The position numbers and the translations under genes are program-made. The notes below the pieces were generated by a model. That model ran no database searches. It was not told the origin of the DNA and saw only the letters and a list, made by a program, of their open reading frames with translations. From assembly GCF_009728485.1 (NCBI RefSeq), contig NZ_VVIQ01000011.1:1-64000 (forward strand): DNA of 64,000 nucleotides. The letters run 5' to 3'. The DNA is from Prevotella vespertina (GTDB lineage: Bacteria; Bacteroidota; Bacteroidia; Bacteroidales; Bacteroidaceae). Of the stretch, positions 56,401 through 64,000 are shown piece by piece; the stretch's first letter is position 1; every line of letters starts with the position of its first letter.

Positions 56401-59400
56401 ACTTGCGTTGATATCAACACTACCGAAATCGGACAACTGGACATTCAACTGCCCTCTTGCAGCCCATCCGCCTTCGTTGTTAAACTCCTTTAGACGCAAC
56501 TCATTGACCCACACTTCACCACTCTTCTGGCTGCTGGAAAGGTTGCGCACACCGATAATCATAGTCTTAACCTCACCCAGTGTTGGGTTACCCATGATAC
56601 TTACTTTGTTGGCAGGGTGGTCAGTGTCATAGACAGAGAAGACGCGGTTGAAACTAGCTCCACCAGTTCCACGTGCCTTGTTACGCTGCTTCTTGACAGA
56701 AGTGAGTAGGTGCAAAGGAATATCCAACATGTTCTCTATAGGCCAAACCAGCCGTTGATCCTGTGGGAGATACATGTCGTAATCGCTTTTTGGAGCGGTT
56801 AGCTTCAATGGAATTTCATATTCGTAATAGTTGTTCTTATAGTCTGATCCTAATCGAATAAACACTGCCAACTGATCATCACCGAGGTTGGTTGTGTTCT
56901 GTTCGAAGGCATTTGCGTGTACAAACATCTGTAGACGCTTGTATTGGCGCAGGTCAAGTGTTGTGTTCTTATACACAGCTTTCGATTCACCCGAGCTTAG
57001 ATTATTAACGACCAAAGATAGTGCTTGCTCGTTCTCCTGTACTAGTTGAGGCTGACTCGGATCCTGTCCTCGAATGATACCAGGTGGTAAGACATAGTTG
57101 ACGGGAGTCTTATCTCCATTCTCTTCAAGGCTCACCGTACTAACATTCATCGTACCCGTATTGGGCGCACCAGTGGTTAAGTTCTGCTGATACTGACGCC
57201 ATTTGCCACTGACAAGGTCGAAAGTGGCAAAGCGGAGAACGATTGGTTTGCTGAAACCAGTGAGGAACATGCGCATGAAGCGGATACTTGTAAAGTCGTT
57301 GATACCGCCCACTCGTTTCTGAAACTCTTCTAGTGGAATGCGGAAAAGATACCATGTAACAGGTTCCGAACCTCCTTTTCGCAAGGATGCTGACGCCACT
57401 CGCTTATCCACAATGAAGTTTTGTCCGACGTTGAGATCCTGTGGTCGAATGCTAACATGGTATTGGTAATACTTCTCGTATTCGTTCAGTGTATAGTCTT
57501 GGTTGATATCCTCTACATCAGGAGTGGTCTTGTAAGACGTGTCATAACGCTCGTTATTGTTCTCATTGTCTGGTGAGTTACCTTGCGGGTTGTTGATTCT
57601 TTTATAGCGTTCAAGTATCGATGCACGTTTACGATCCCAATCCGAACCACGGAAATAGTGGTAGTCATCATTGGCAGGGTCAGCCCATATAGAGTCAAAC
57701 ACAGCCTGATTGGTGTTGGCACGGGCTGCAGTAAGGAAGTTCTGATAGGCTGCGAACTGTCTTTCTTCTTCATCCGTCAAGCCATTGTAACCCACATCTT
57801 GCTTGGCACGACTGCCTGCTGACGTTGCAAAAGCATACGTGATGGTAGATTGTGTAGGGATTCGTCCCCACTGAGTAGTCGTCCATGAGTTGCTACCATC
57901 TACTGGCATACCACTCTCATAGAACTTCTTTCCATCCTTCAATATATCTTCAGACACCTCGCCGAGATCGATATAGAAGTCGCCACCATACTGGTTGGCA
58001 TTAGCTTGTCGATTAGTATAGATGAACGGATCAAGCATCCAAAACTCCACATACTCGATGTTGGCTGTCTGGAAGTCATTCGTGTCCAACTTACGCATCA
58101 TACCGCCCCATGTCCTGTTTGGGTTGGTGAGGTGACCATTAATGTCAATATTAGGATTGAAGTTATAAGGGCCTCGTTCTGATGGATAAAAAGCCAGATT
58201 CAGTATTTGCAAGGTTGAGATGGAACCGCTATAGTTACGATCCCTGTTAGGGAAGACTTCGGTAATTGGAATCTCACGAACGTAGTGATTCGATAATTGT
58301 TCGAGGTCGCTTTTGATGTGACCAGGCGTTAGTGAACTACTACGACGTGTGAAGAGCGGGTCAATATTGTACCAAGCTAAGAGACTTCTGTTGTATCCAC
58401 TCCTTAGAGTCGTCTTATCCGTTGACTCGGAGAAGTCGGATGGTACACTTGAAATAACCCATGATGTAGGTTGGCTAACATCGATTGCATTCTTCGTACC
58501 TTCAAAGTCATCAAGGTAAGAAGCATGGTCTTGTGTACCCTTACTCTGCCCTGCTAACAACTGTGCGAACTCGGCAGAGAAGGTGATATATGATGGTTGA
58601 GTGACATGCAAGAAAGGTATCTTATTGAGCATGTTGGTCAACCACTGGCTCTCTTTCTTCCAGTTTAGATTAAGTCCCCAAATGGTGTTGTTGAGTGGTT
58701 CCGAGCCCATATTCACCTTTGTGGTGAGTGGTTGTTCGGATAAGTGCATGAATGTTCCACCTATTTGGAAGTCCTTTGAGAAGTCATACTCCCAGTTTAC
58801 TCCTATCATAGTCTTGCGCTCCTGTTGGTAAGCACTTTGACTTTCGAGGGAGACATTGACAGCAGTTCCTGCATCAATAATACTCTGATTGAGGATTGTA
58901 ACCTCTCCCGCACTGTAATCAACGCTGTAATCAGAACCTTCATTAAGCGTTACTCCACCAGCAGTAACCACCACGGAACCTTGCGGAACATTGTAGGCAC
59001 CAAGCGAAATAACGTTTGCTGCCGTACCACGATATTGTCCCACAAGCATGAATTTATCTTTCTCTGCAATCTGCTTAGCGGTTGTCTTTGTCGAATTATA
59101 TAGTTCCGAGAAGGTGTACTTATCGGCTACTGCAGCCGTAACACCTTTATCAATAAGTTTCTTACGAAGCCCTGCACCGAATGGTTCCGCTAGTGGGAAA
59201 AAGACGCGCCCATTGCTTATTGTGTATCCTTCTACATAATCGAAATAACCATTCGGATGCGGGTTGTTATTGTTATCTAATCGGTCGGCACCAAGCAACT
59301 TGATGATGGGTAAGCTCTTAACTTGTGGTTCGGGTATATAAGAAAGGTATACACCTGTCGTATCACTTTGATATTTAACATCAAGGCGGAACTTATCCTT

Positions 59401-61035
59401 CTCAATGTTAGTTGACAGGTAATAAACGTTCTTCATCATCAATCCCCAGTTACCTTGACTAGGGCTGTTATTGGTGTTCTTCAGCGACTTTACAAATAGA
59501 GCCTCATTGATATCGGTGCGATCACTGGCAAATTCTCCCACTTGATAGGTCACTCCGCCGAATGTATATTCGTATGCAACGGCAAGCACCTGGTCGGTTT
59601 GTAGACCACTGCGAAGCGATATGTAACCCAAAGCAGGGTTTACGGTGTACTCCGAACTATTGAGTAGTCGGGCATTAGCAATCTTCTCGTAGTCATTACC
59701 ACCCACAAGTCCTGCACCATCCAAGATACCTGTCACTTGATCAATATTGCGTGCAGCAGGGTAACCTTGAGCGATAGTGTTGTATTCTGTGTTTGCGTTG
59801 TTTGTTGGTACTTGACCAATTCCTGTACCCCAAAGATCCGTTCGGCTCACTCGTTCATTCTCTCCTAAATCGGTGAGAGCAACGATATTACGAGTGTTAC
59901 TTGTCGTTCCGCTCTTGTTTGTTACCCACACTTCAACACGGTTGATAGTGATACCTGTCTTCAGATTAGGCAATGATTTCATTGCTTCATCATAGTGATC
60001 TCGGAAGTATTGAGATAAGAAGAAGTGACGGTTCTCTTCGTATTCTGCGGCATCAATCTCAAATGGTGTCAACTGCTTCCCACCCCTAGAACTAACGCTC
60101 TTATTCGAACTCTTCTTTTGAGATAACACCGTTTGTAACTTCAATTTACCGAATTGCATGTCGGTGCGAATGCCGAATAAGGCCGAAGCTCCTTGCACAA
60201 GAGAGTTGTTAGAAGGGAATGTTACGTTACCACCCTCAACCAGTTTGATAATCTCATCCTCCTTTCCTTCATACTTCAACTTGAAGTTCTGCGTGTCAAA
60301 GTCAAATGTCGCATCAGTGTTGTAATTGAGGTTCATGTTCACTTTATCGCCCACTTTGCCATTGACGTTGACGTTAATTTTCTCGTCAAAGTTCATCGCT
60401 GTGGTCTTACGATTGCGTATTGGCAATGACGGATTATCAATGCTTTTGAGCGTCGCACCGAACTTCAGCTCTGCAGTTCCTTGTGTTTTAATACGTACAC
60501 CACCTGGTCCAAAGATCTTCTCAGCCGGTCCTAACGAGAAGTGCATATCGGTGAAGTCGAACTTCTCCTTGCCCTTTTCGCGTAGTATCTCTTGGTTCTT
60601 TGAGCGATAGTAATCCGTGAAACTGCGTTTCTCTGTCCACTTCCGATACTCTTCAGGTGTCATCATTATTGGTGCCATCACGTATGTATCACCAATCTTG
60701 TTACCTATGATATACCGATTGAGCGAGTCGTTATACTCCACCGTTTGTCGCATGTTCTCGGGGCGGATGAGATCGGTAGAGTTCTCCCTTAGATCATCAT
60801 AAGTAATAGGGGAAGTGCGCTGCACTTTCCATCTTGGATGCAGTAGAGAGTCAGGGATCTTCTCCTCATCTATCTCCACCTCAATCGGTTTCTTCTTCTT
60901 GATTGTATCGTTTTGTGTTACAGAGAAGATACTCTTTATCGGTGCAAAAGATAGAGCCATACGTCCCCAGCTTAGTAGTGTGACACTACCAAGAAGCATG
61001 ATAATAATGAGGAATATGTAATGTTTTCTTTTCAA
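53479..61035 (-). CDS. sprA: SprA/Sov, type IX secretion translocon
   Basis: 2518 residues, the giant outer-membrane barrel of the type IX secretion system through which gliding and virulence proteins leave the cell. Signal segment near residues 5-25; SprA N-terminal domain (HWKVQRTSP-like HPRWKVQRTSPITYDD near 67; NLNYNTDATFDFDTQNFKLKYEG near 240); glycine/aromatic beta strands throughout; the C-terminus ends as a beta strand (FGVSLRLSLTR). Near residue 1935 a Lys/Glu-rich stretch (AEQKKKAKEQKAKEKDD) forms a long charged loop. Length fits the family. It is 130 bases downstream of ruvA, same strand. Confidence 0.95.
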   Translation of the reverse strand: MKRKHYIFLIIIMLLGSVTLLSWGRMALSFAPIKSIFSVTQNDTIKKKKPIEVEIDEEKIPDSLLHPRWKVQRTSPITYDDLRENSTDLIRPENMRQTVEYNDSLNRYIIGNKIGDTYVMAPIMMTPEEYRKWTEKRSFTDYYRSKNQEILREKGKEKFDFTDMHFSLGPAEKIFGPGGVRIKTQGTAELKFGATLKSIDNPSLPIRNRKTTAMNFDEKINVNVNGKVGDKVNMNLNYNTDATFDFDTQNFKLKYEGKEDEIIKLVEGGNVTFPSNNSLVQGASALFGIRTDMQFGKLKLQTVLSQKKSSNKSVSSRGGKQLTPFEIDAAEYEENRHFFLSQYFRDHYDEAMKSLPNLKTGITINRVEVWVTNKSGTTSNTRNIVALTDLGENERVSRTDLWGTGIGQVPTNNANTEYNTIAQGYPAARNIDQVTGILDGAGLVGGNDYEKIANARLLNSSEYTVNPALGYISLRSGLQTDQVLAVAYEYTFGGVTYQVGEFASDRTDINEALFVKSLKNTNNSPSQGNWGLMMKNVYYLSTNIEKDKFRLDVKYQSDTTGVYLSYIPEPQVKSLPIIKLLGADRLDNNNNPHPNGYFDYVEGYTISNGRVFFPLAEPFGAGLRKKLIDKGVTAAVADKYTFSELYNSTKTTAKQIAEKDKFMLVGQYRGTAANVISLGAYNVPQGSVVVTAGGVTLNEGSDYSVDYSAGEVTILNQSIIDAGTAVNVSLESQSAYQQERKTMIGVNWEYDFSKDFQIGGTFMHLSEQPLTTKVNMGSEPLNNTIWGLNLNWKKESQWLTNMLNKIPFLHVTQPSYITFSAEFAQLLAGQSKGTQDHASYLDDFEGTKNAIDVSQPTSWVISSVPSDFSESTDKTTLRSGYNRSLLAWYNIDPLFTRRSSSLTPGHIKSDLEQLSNHYVREIPITEVFPNRDRNYSGSISTLQILNLAFYPSERGPYNFNPNIDINGHLTNPNRTWGGMMRKLDTNDFQTANIEYVEFWMLDPFIYTNRQANANQYGGDFYIDLGEVSEDILKDGKKFYESGMPVDGSNSWTTTQWGRIPTQSTITYAFATSAGSRAKQDVGYNGLTDEEERQFAAYQNFLTAARANTNQAVFDSIWADPANDDYHYFRGSDWDRKRASILERYKRINNPQGNSPDNENNNERYDTSYKTTPDVEDINQDYTLNEYEKYYQYHVSIRPQDLNVGQNFIVDKRVASASLRKGGSEPVTWYLFRIPLEEFQKRVGGINDFTSIRFMRMFLTGFSKPIVLRFATFDLVSGKWRQYQQNLTTGAPNTGTMNVSTVSLEENGDKTPVNYVLPPGIIRGQDPSQPQLVQENEQALSLVVNNLSSGESKAVYKNTTLDLRQYKRLQMFVHANAFEQNTTNLGDDQLAVFIRLGSDYKNNYYEYEIPLKLTAPKSDYDMYLPQDQRLVWPIENMLDIPLHLLTSVKKQRNKARGTGGASFNRVFSVYDTDHPANKVSIMGNPTLGEVKTMIIGVRNLSSSQKSGEVWVNELRLKEFNNEGGWAARGQLNVQLSDFGSVDINASHSTDGFGGLEQGVNERQQETKTDVSVTTSLELGKLFPDKAKVSAPLYYSITKSESRPKYNPLDTDMELGDALEGASNKQEKDSIKSIAITKRLTTNLSLSNVRVDIQTKNHPMPYDPANFSFSYSHSHSHTSGETTVYENEDNWRGALNYNWTPVYKTWEPFKRLIKSRSKWFEILRRFGLNWLPQNLTFNTEMVRNYYELQERDMESIGHDRLPLTFNEQFLWNRDFALRWDLTRNLHMNFQSATHAEIEEPYTPINKDLYADRYQAWKDSVWTSIKHFGTPLDYQQNFSLSYQLPLNLLPVFDWVNTDASYNATYTWVRGANLDNGTSLGNTITSNRTLNINGSFNMERLYNHVPFLKKTNERFNRTQPKKPSRPTMTAEQKKKAKEQKAKEKDDEKKKALPKNKKSFEQEITLKADTSIVVSHGKNTKRLIFSAKDEHGKALKMKWKKVGDNQVKIFNRTDSAIRAKLTITPKEPLDNKKWYKTAQCVARALMMVRNVGISYRNQYSMTLPGFMPTIGDAFGQRRGTGALTPGLDFAFGLIDDDYIGKARDNNWLLINDSVATPAITNQVEDVQLRATLEPFRDFRIDLTASRMITTSRSIQYMYAGVPTTQTGSFTMTTLSLGTAFESMGNANNGYHSATFDRFVNSLNSYRNRVEAQYNGATYPASMGGGHFSPTVGAVNKYSADVMIPAFLNAYTSMGGNGLKLFPTLRSLLPNWSIRYSGLSRLPLFQDLFKSVNINHAYRSIFAIGSYQSYSTWQEYMNGLGFITDATTGNPIPSSMYNISQVSINEAFSPLLGVDVTLQNNLTARMEYRQTRVLALSMTSVQLNEATSKDWVIGIGYRINDFNLFGNGTHRVAKKKKKSTANTQQNDNNSSNRNNGFNQDLNLRLDMSYRRQAALTRDIASLTSTASSGNTAFKFSFLGDYTLSRFVTASIYYDMQINSPLLSSGSYPTTTHDFGVSLRLSLTR

Positions 61036-61126
61036 GAAGACGAGTGATTGAAAGCCTCCCTAAGCCCTTTTAACAGAAATATGTAAGCTGTAATATGCAG
61101 AGAAAAGTATTTGTAAGCGGTAATTA

Positions 61127-61168
61127 CGCCCCTCTCCCTTCGGAGAGGGATGGGGGTGAGGCTTTTTA
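61127..61168 (-). terminator. GGGGTGAGGC palindrome at the end of ruvA
   Basis: CCCCTCTCCC/GGGAGAGG stem with a GGGGGTGAGGC arm and a T run; on the minus strand ruvA stops inside its edge. A member of the same family as 5845-5894. Confidence 0.7.
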
Positions 61169-61783
61169 TTTAATCATCTTCAACGCCAACTTAACCACCT
61201 GTTCCACAGGAAGGTCAGGTTGTTCGGTAAGGATACTCACGACAACCTTTGCAGAAGGAGCTGGTGGGAAGCCAAGCATAGTGAGTGCGCTAACGGCCTC
61301 ATCCTTAATCCCTGCATCAACAGCAGGTGTACCAGGAGTGTTGCTAACATGCAACTCGTCAGCAATACCACTTTGCATGATCTTATCCTTGAGATCGACT
61401 ATAATGCGTTGAGCAGTTCGAAGACCAATACCCTTAACTGTCTTCAACATCTTCTCGTCCCCATTGGCAATTACGTTGCAAAGTTCGGCTGGTGTCAATG
61501 AAGAAAGAATCATTCTTGCAGTGTTCGCACCTACTCCAGAGACCGTAATCAACAATCTATAAAGGGCTCGCTCCTGCTTATTTGCAAAGCCGTATAGCGT
61601 GTAGTTGTCATCGCGTCCACCAGTCATAATAGCCTCATGAACATATAGTTTTACAGCTGTTTTGCCCTGTATTGCACTATAAGTGTTCAGCGAAATGTTT
61701 AGTGCGTAACCCACACCATAAGCCTCAACGACAGCCATGGCAGGTGTTAACTCTGCCAGTTCGCCTTTGATATATTCAATCAT
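61166..61783 (-). CDS. ruvA: Holliday junction helicase subunit RuvA
   Basis: 205 residues. RuvA tetramers hold the four-way junction for RuvB-driven migration. Domain [32 protein letters not shown]; HhH motifs [17 protein letters not shown] (near 77) and [22 protein letters not shown] (near 110); domain III from ~150 binds RuvB ([18 protein letters not shown]). No ruvB or ruvC next to it. It lies upstream of sprA. Confidence 0.95.
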   Translation of the reverse strand: MIEYIKGELAELTPAMAVVEAYGVGYALNISLNTYSAIQGKTAVKLYVHEAIMTGGRDDNYTLYGFANKQERALYRLLITVSGVGANTARMILSSLTPAELCNVIANGDEKMLKTVKGIGLRTAQRIIVDLKDKIMQSGIADELHVSNTPGTPAVDAGIKDEAVSALTMLGFPPAPSAKVVVSILTEQPDLPVEQVVKLALKMIK

Positions 61784-61945
61784 AATCTAAAATAAATATG
61801 CCTTTTTCGGGCATGGAAATTTTGTATATACGTTCTTAATAACGTTTTCTTCCTTTGTTTATTGTTATGAAAGAGTGTAATTAATAACTATAATTTCGTA
61901 TTGAAAAGGACATCACGTAGGTGCATATTATCTATGAATACGAAT

Positions 61946-62033
61946 AAAGGAAAGGCTCTTCTTCATTTAAAGGGGGCATTTCTTTGCACTAAAGAGAGCC
62001 TTCCTTTGTTATGAAGAGAGGCTCTCTTTGTAG
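61946..62033. repeat. 22-bp tandem array, 4 units
   Basis: Units at 61946, 61968, 61990 and 62012; forms such as AAAGAGAGCCTTCCTTTGTT and GAAGAGAGGCTCTCTTTGTA. A weak fifth may reach 62055. Confidence 0.85.
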
Positions 62034-62177
62034 AATGGAGAGAGAACTTAATTAAATTACTAAAACTTGCTTACGCAATAAGTAAGTGTAAGGCAGAGAG
62101 AAAGAGTGTATTATAAAGAAGATATAGAATAGTGTTAAAAAGGGGTCGAAGACGATACTTATTAGCAAATAAAACGC

Positions 62178-62185
62178 TATTTTTG
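62178..62185 (+). promoter_or_regulatory. ddh -7 box
   Basis: TATTTTTG, 39 bases before the ATG at 62225. Confidence 0.55.
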
Positions 62186-62224
62186 CAGAGAAAAGTAGTT
62201 CAATAACATAAAAGGTAAGAAATT

Positions 62225-63124
62225 ATGAAGAAGATTAGAGCAGCTGTGATTGGTTATGGAAACATTGGTCAGTATAGTGTTCAGGCCTTAGAAGCAGCAA
62301 AGGATTTCGAGATTGCAGGCGTTGTAAGGCGTCAGGGTGATAAGGATAAGCCCCTAGAATTGACTCCATACGAGGTTGTTGATGACATCACAAAACTGAA
62401 AGATGTTGATGTAGCGATCCTTGCAACTCCAACAAGAAGTTGTCCAGAGTATGCCGAGAAGATTACGGCTTTGGGCATTAATACCGTTGACTCTTTCGAT
62501 ATTCACGGTTCTATCCTCGACTATCGCACGAAGCAAATGGAGAATAACAAGCGCACTAACACTGTGAGTGTTATCTCTGCTGGATGGGATCCAGGTTCTG
62601 ACTCTATCGTAAGAGTACTAATGGAGAGCCTTGCACCAGAGGGTCTTTCTTATACAAACTTCGGTCCTGGTCGTTCCATGGGACACTCTGTTGTGGCTCG
62701 TAGTAAGCAGGGCGTTAAGGACGCATTGTCAATGACTATACCTTTGGGAGAGGGCATTCATCGCCGTATGGTATATGTTGAACTAGAAGAAGGAGCCAAT
62801 CTTGAGGATGTAACAAAGGAGCTCAAGGCCGACGATTACTTTGCTCATGACGAGTTGCATGTGTTTGCTGTACCTAGTGTTGACGCCTTGAATGATGTTG
62901 GTCATGGCGTTCACATGACCCGCAAAGGCGTTAGTGGAAAGACACATAACCAGCACTTCTCATTCGATATGAATATCAATAACCCAGCACTTACAGCCCA
63001 GGTGCTTGTCAATGTGGCACGAGCTAGTTTCCGTTTAGCCCCTGGTTGCTATACAATGCCAGAGATTCCGGTCATTGATATGCTACCCGGTAGCCGTGAA
63101 GAGATTATTGCGACTTTGGTTTAA
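62225..63124 (+). CDS. ddh: meso-Diaminopimelate dehydrogenase
   Basis: 299 residues. It makes meso-diaminopimelate directly from tetrahydrodipicolinate, ammonia and NADPH, for lysine and peptidoglycan. N-terminal NADP fold RAAVIGYGNIGQYSVQAL; ATPTRSCPEYAEKI near 68; substrate region SVISAGWDPGSDSIVR near 115 and MGHSVVARSKQGVKDALSMTIP near 152. Length matches the family. Upstream input from asd at 4818-5831. Confidence 0.95.
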   Translation: MKKIRAAVIGYGNIGQYSVQALEAAKDFEIAGVVRRQGDKDKPLELTPYEVVDDITKLKDVDVAILATPTRSCPEYAEKITALGINTVDSFDIHGSILDYRTKQMENNKRTNTVSVISAGWDPGSDSIVRVLMESLAPEGLSYTNFGPGRSMGHSVVARSKQGVKDALSMTIPLGEGIHRRMVYVELEEGANLEDVTKELKADDYFAHDELHVFAVPSVDALNDVGHGVHMTRKGVSGKTHNQHFSFDMNINNPALTAQVLVNVARASFRLAPGCYTMPEIPVIDMLPGSREEIIATLV

Positions 63125-63127
63125 GGG

Positions 63128-63177
63128 TATTAGCTTTATTGGTCCAATTAGGCTAATAAGCCTAATTAGCCCAATAA
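63128..63177. repeat. 9-bp tandem array, second copy
   Basis: Units TATTAGCTT, TATTGGTCC, AATTAGGCT, AATAAGCCT, AATTAGCCC, period 9, starting at 63128. It is the inverted relative of the array at 814-863. Confidence 0.75.
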
Positions 63178-63190
63178 CTTTCCCTTCTAA

Positions 63191-63225
63191 TAATGGCAAC
63201 CAATGTTGGTTGCCATTATCTTTTT
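63191..63225 (+). terminator. ddh terminator
   Basis: TAATGGCAACCA / TGGTTGCCATTA stem with a 3-base loop, followed by T5. Confidence 0.85.
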
Positions 63226-63235
63226 ATGTAATATA

Positions 63236-63268
63236 TTGACGTACAAAGGCTTTTATTTTGTACTTTTG
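63236..63268 (+). promoter_or_regulatory. Promoter of the PH-domain gene
   Basis: TTG at 63236-63238, 22-base spacer, TACTTTTG at 63261-63268, only 8 bases before the ATG at 63277, so the message would be nearly leaderless. Confidence 0.7.
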
Positions 63269-63276
63269 CACTCAGT

Positions 63277-63684
63277 ATGAGAACATTCCAACATAAAGTA
63301 ACAATAAATGATATAGGAGCGATACTAGTGTTTGGTCTTGGTGCATTCTTCTGTTTGTGGCATCGAACTAGTGGTATGATGGTAGTCTTAGGAGTCTTAC
63401 TTATCGTTGTAACTATTAGAGCCGTCGACCGTGCTATACATACCAATTATGTTCTTACTGACGATGACCAATTACGCATTAAGACGGGACGTATCGGACA
63501 AACAAAGTCTATTTCTATCAGTGATATTCGATCATTAGAGAAGCATCCTTTTGCTTTTCACATTGGACATTATATATTAATTGAATTGGTAAATGGCAAT
63601 ACCATTAGCGTACAACCTGATAATGTCGACTCGTTTCAGGCTGTACTTACCAAGCGAATGATAATGAGAAAGGACGAAGAATGA
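63277..63684 (+). CDS. Bacterial PH-domain membrane protein
   Basis: 135 residues. Two hydrophobic segments (about 11-30 and 34-50), then a bacterial PH-like domain: HTNYVLTDDDQLRIKTGRIGQTKSISISDIRSLEKHPF and ILIELVNGNTISVQP. Proteins of this type are small membrane-anchored PH-fold proteins of unknown role. Its stop overlaps the next ATG (ATGA), so it is translated with the DacB-like gene. Function not known. Confidence 0.75.
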   Translation: MRTFQHKVTINDIGAILVFGLGAFFCLWHRTSGMMVVLGVLLIVVTIRAVDRAIHTNYVLTDDDQLRIKTGRIGQTKSISISDIRSLEKHPFAFHIGHYILIELVNGNTISVQPDNVDSFQAVLTKRMIMRKDEE

Positions 63685-64000
63685 AGTTAAGATATTTATC
63701 GGCATTGGTTCTTTGCGTTGTATTGAGCCTACAGGTTCATGCGCAAGTATATCTTGATAGTACAGAGATAGCCAATATCCTGCATCCTAAGGCAGTGATT
63801 GCTCAACCCAAGACGGACGATATTGGGGAAGATGAAGACGAAGATACAGATAGCATTATACCGGCTTTCTCCACTGATAGCCACCTCTCTTGGAAGGAGA
63901 ATATCACGAATCGTTTGGATGGTATCATGCGTAGTCCACTCCTTGAAACGGTGCAGGCTTCGGTCATGGTATGGGACTTAACCGATGATGTTCCCGTCTA
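63681..64000 (+). CDS. D-alanyl-D-alanine carboxypeptidase, DacB/PBP4-like (partial)
   Basis: The first 106 codons of a gene cut by the window end. Signal peptide (MKLRYLSALVLCVVLSLQVHAQ), an acidic stretch, then RLDGIMRSPLLETVQASVMVWDL, which resembles the start of PBP4-type D,D-carboxypeptidases of Bacteroidales where the catalytic serine motif comes further on. Those trim or split peptidoglycan side chains in the periplasm. Catalytic motifs are outside the window, so the call rests on the N-terminus only. Overlaps the PH gene by four bases. Confidence 0.6.
   Translation, partial: MKLRYLSALVLCVVLSLQVHAQVYLDSTEIANILHPKAVIAQPKTDDIGEDEDEDTDSIIPAFSTDSHLSWKENITNRLDGIMRSPLLETVQASVMVWDLTDDVPV

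Larger units (their letters stand above)
61784..62224. other. Gap with 22-bp array and ddh promoter
   Basis: About 440 bases. Holds the array 61946-62033 and the ddh -7 box; AT-rich otherwise. Confidence 0.6.

Overview
The window looks like chromosomal DNA from a Prevotella-type member of the Bacteroidales. The evidence is Bacteroidota promoters (TAnnTTTG with an upstream TTG), lipoprotein-rich gene content, the giant type IX secretion protein SprA, a meso-diaminopimelate dehydrogenase, a large Bacteroidota-type topoisomerase IV A subunit, and small families typical of the group (DUF3316, DUF4840, DUF6078). The species is an inference; no rRNA is present.

Layout. 0-3 kb: LolD-type ATPase and a large cation/proton antiporter. 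3.5-4.6 kb: a frameshifted YhcG-type nuclease. 4.8-7.6 kb: asd, a small monooxygenase, an FMN-binding protein, an HU-like protein and tRNA-Leu(TAG). 8-12.7 kb: S41 peptidase lipoprotein, DUF3316 protein, parC. 13.2-16.5 kb: a second HU protein and a surface operon whose lipoprotein ends in a GC-rich, NNC-codon-rich lectin-like segment followed by a hairpin, resembling the target of a diversity-generating retroelement; a 46-nt AG tract lies in its probable leader. 17-26 kb: glyS, FKBP, MATE pump, dxs, trkA-trkH. 26.3-30.1 kb: DUF4840 lipoprotein, a two-gene ATPase + DUF4435 (PARIS-like) unit, cysK. 30.8-39.1 kb: an OmpA-family protein, then an esterase, a PQQ-propeller lipoprotein, an SGNH hydrolase, an MBOAT acyltransferase and two DHHW proteins, which together look like a secreted-polysaccharide O-acylation cluster (the last gene carries an in-frame TAG). 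39.6 kb: dnaK.

41.6-52.4 kb is accessory: an unknown gene, a CPBP protease bracketed by related palindromes, a DUF6078 + VapE islet bracketed by 83-bp inverted elements, decayed dinD and fic genes, an AT-rich SIR2-STAND defence gene, a 5'-truncated fucosidase running into a CPBP pseudogene, and small lipoproteins. 53-64 kb is conserved again: sprA-ruvA, ddh, a PH-domain membrane protein and the start of a DacB/PBP4-like gene.

The most striking signal is non-coding. Many intergenic gaps carry arrays of degenerate tandem units with a period of 22 bp (21 in one), the sequence differing from locus to locus while the period stays fixed. Alongside them are an 83-bp element with conserved ends and variable interior (three copies), palindromes sharing a GGGGTGAGGC arm that act as terminators and in one case code for a protein tail, and two 9-bp arrays. 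I did not find a description of the 22-bp or 83-bp families from memory; novelty would need a database search.
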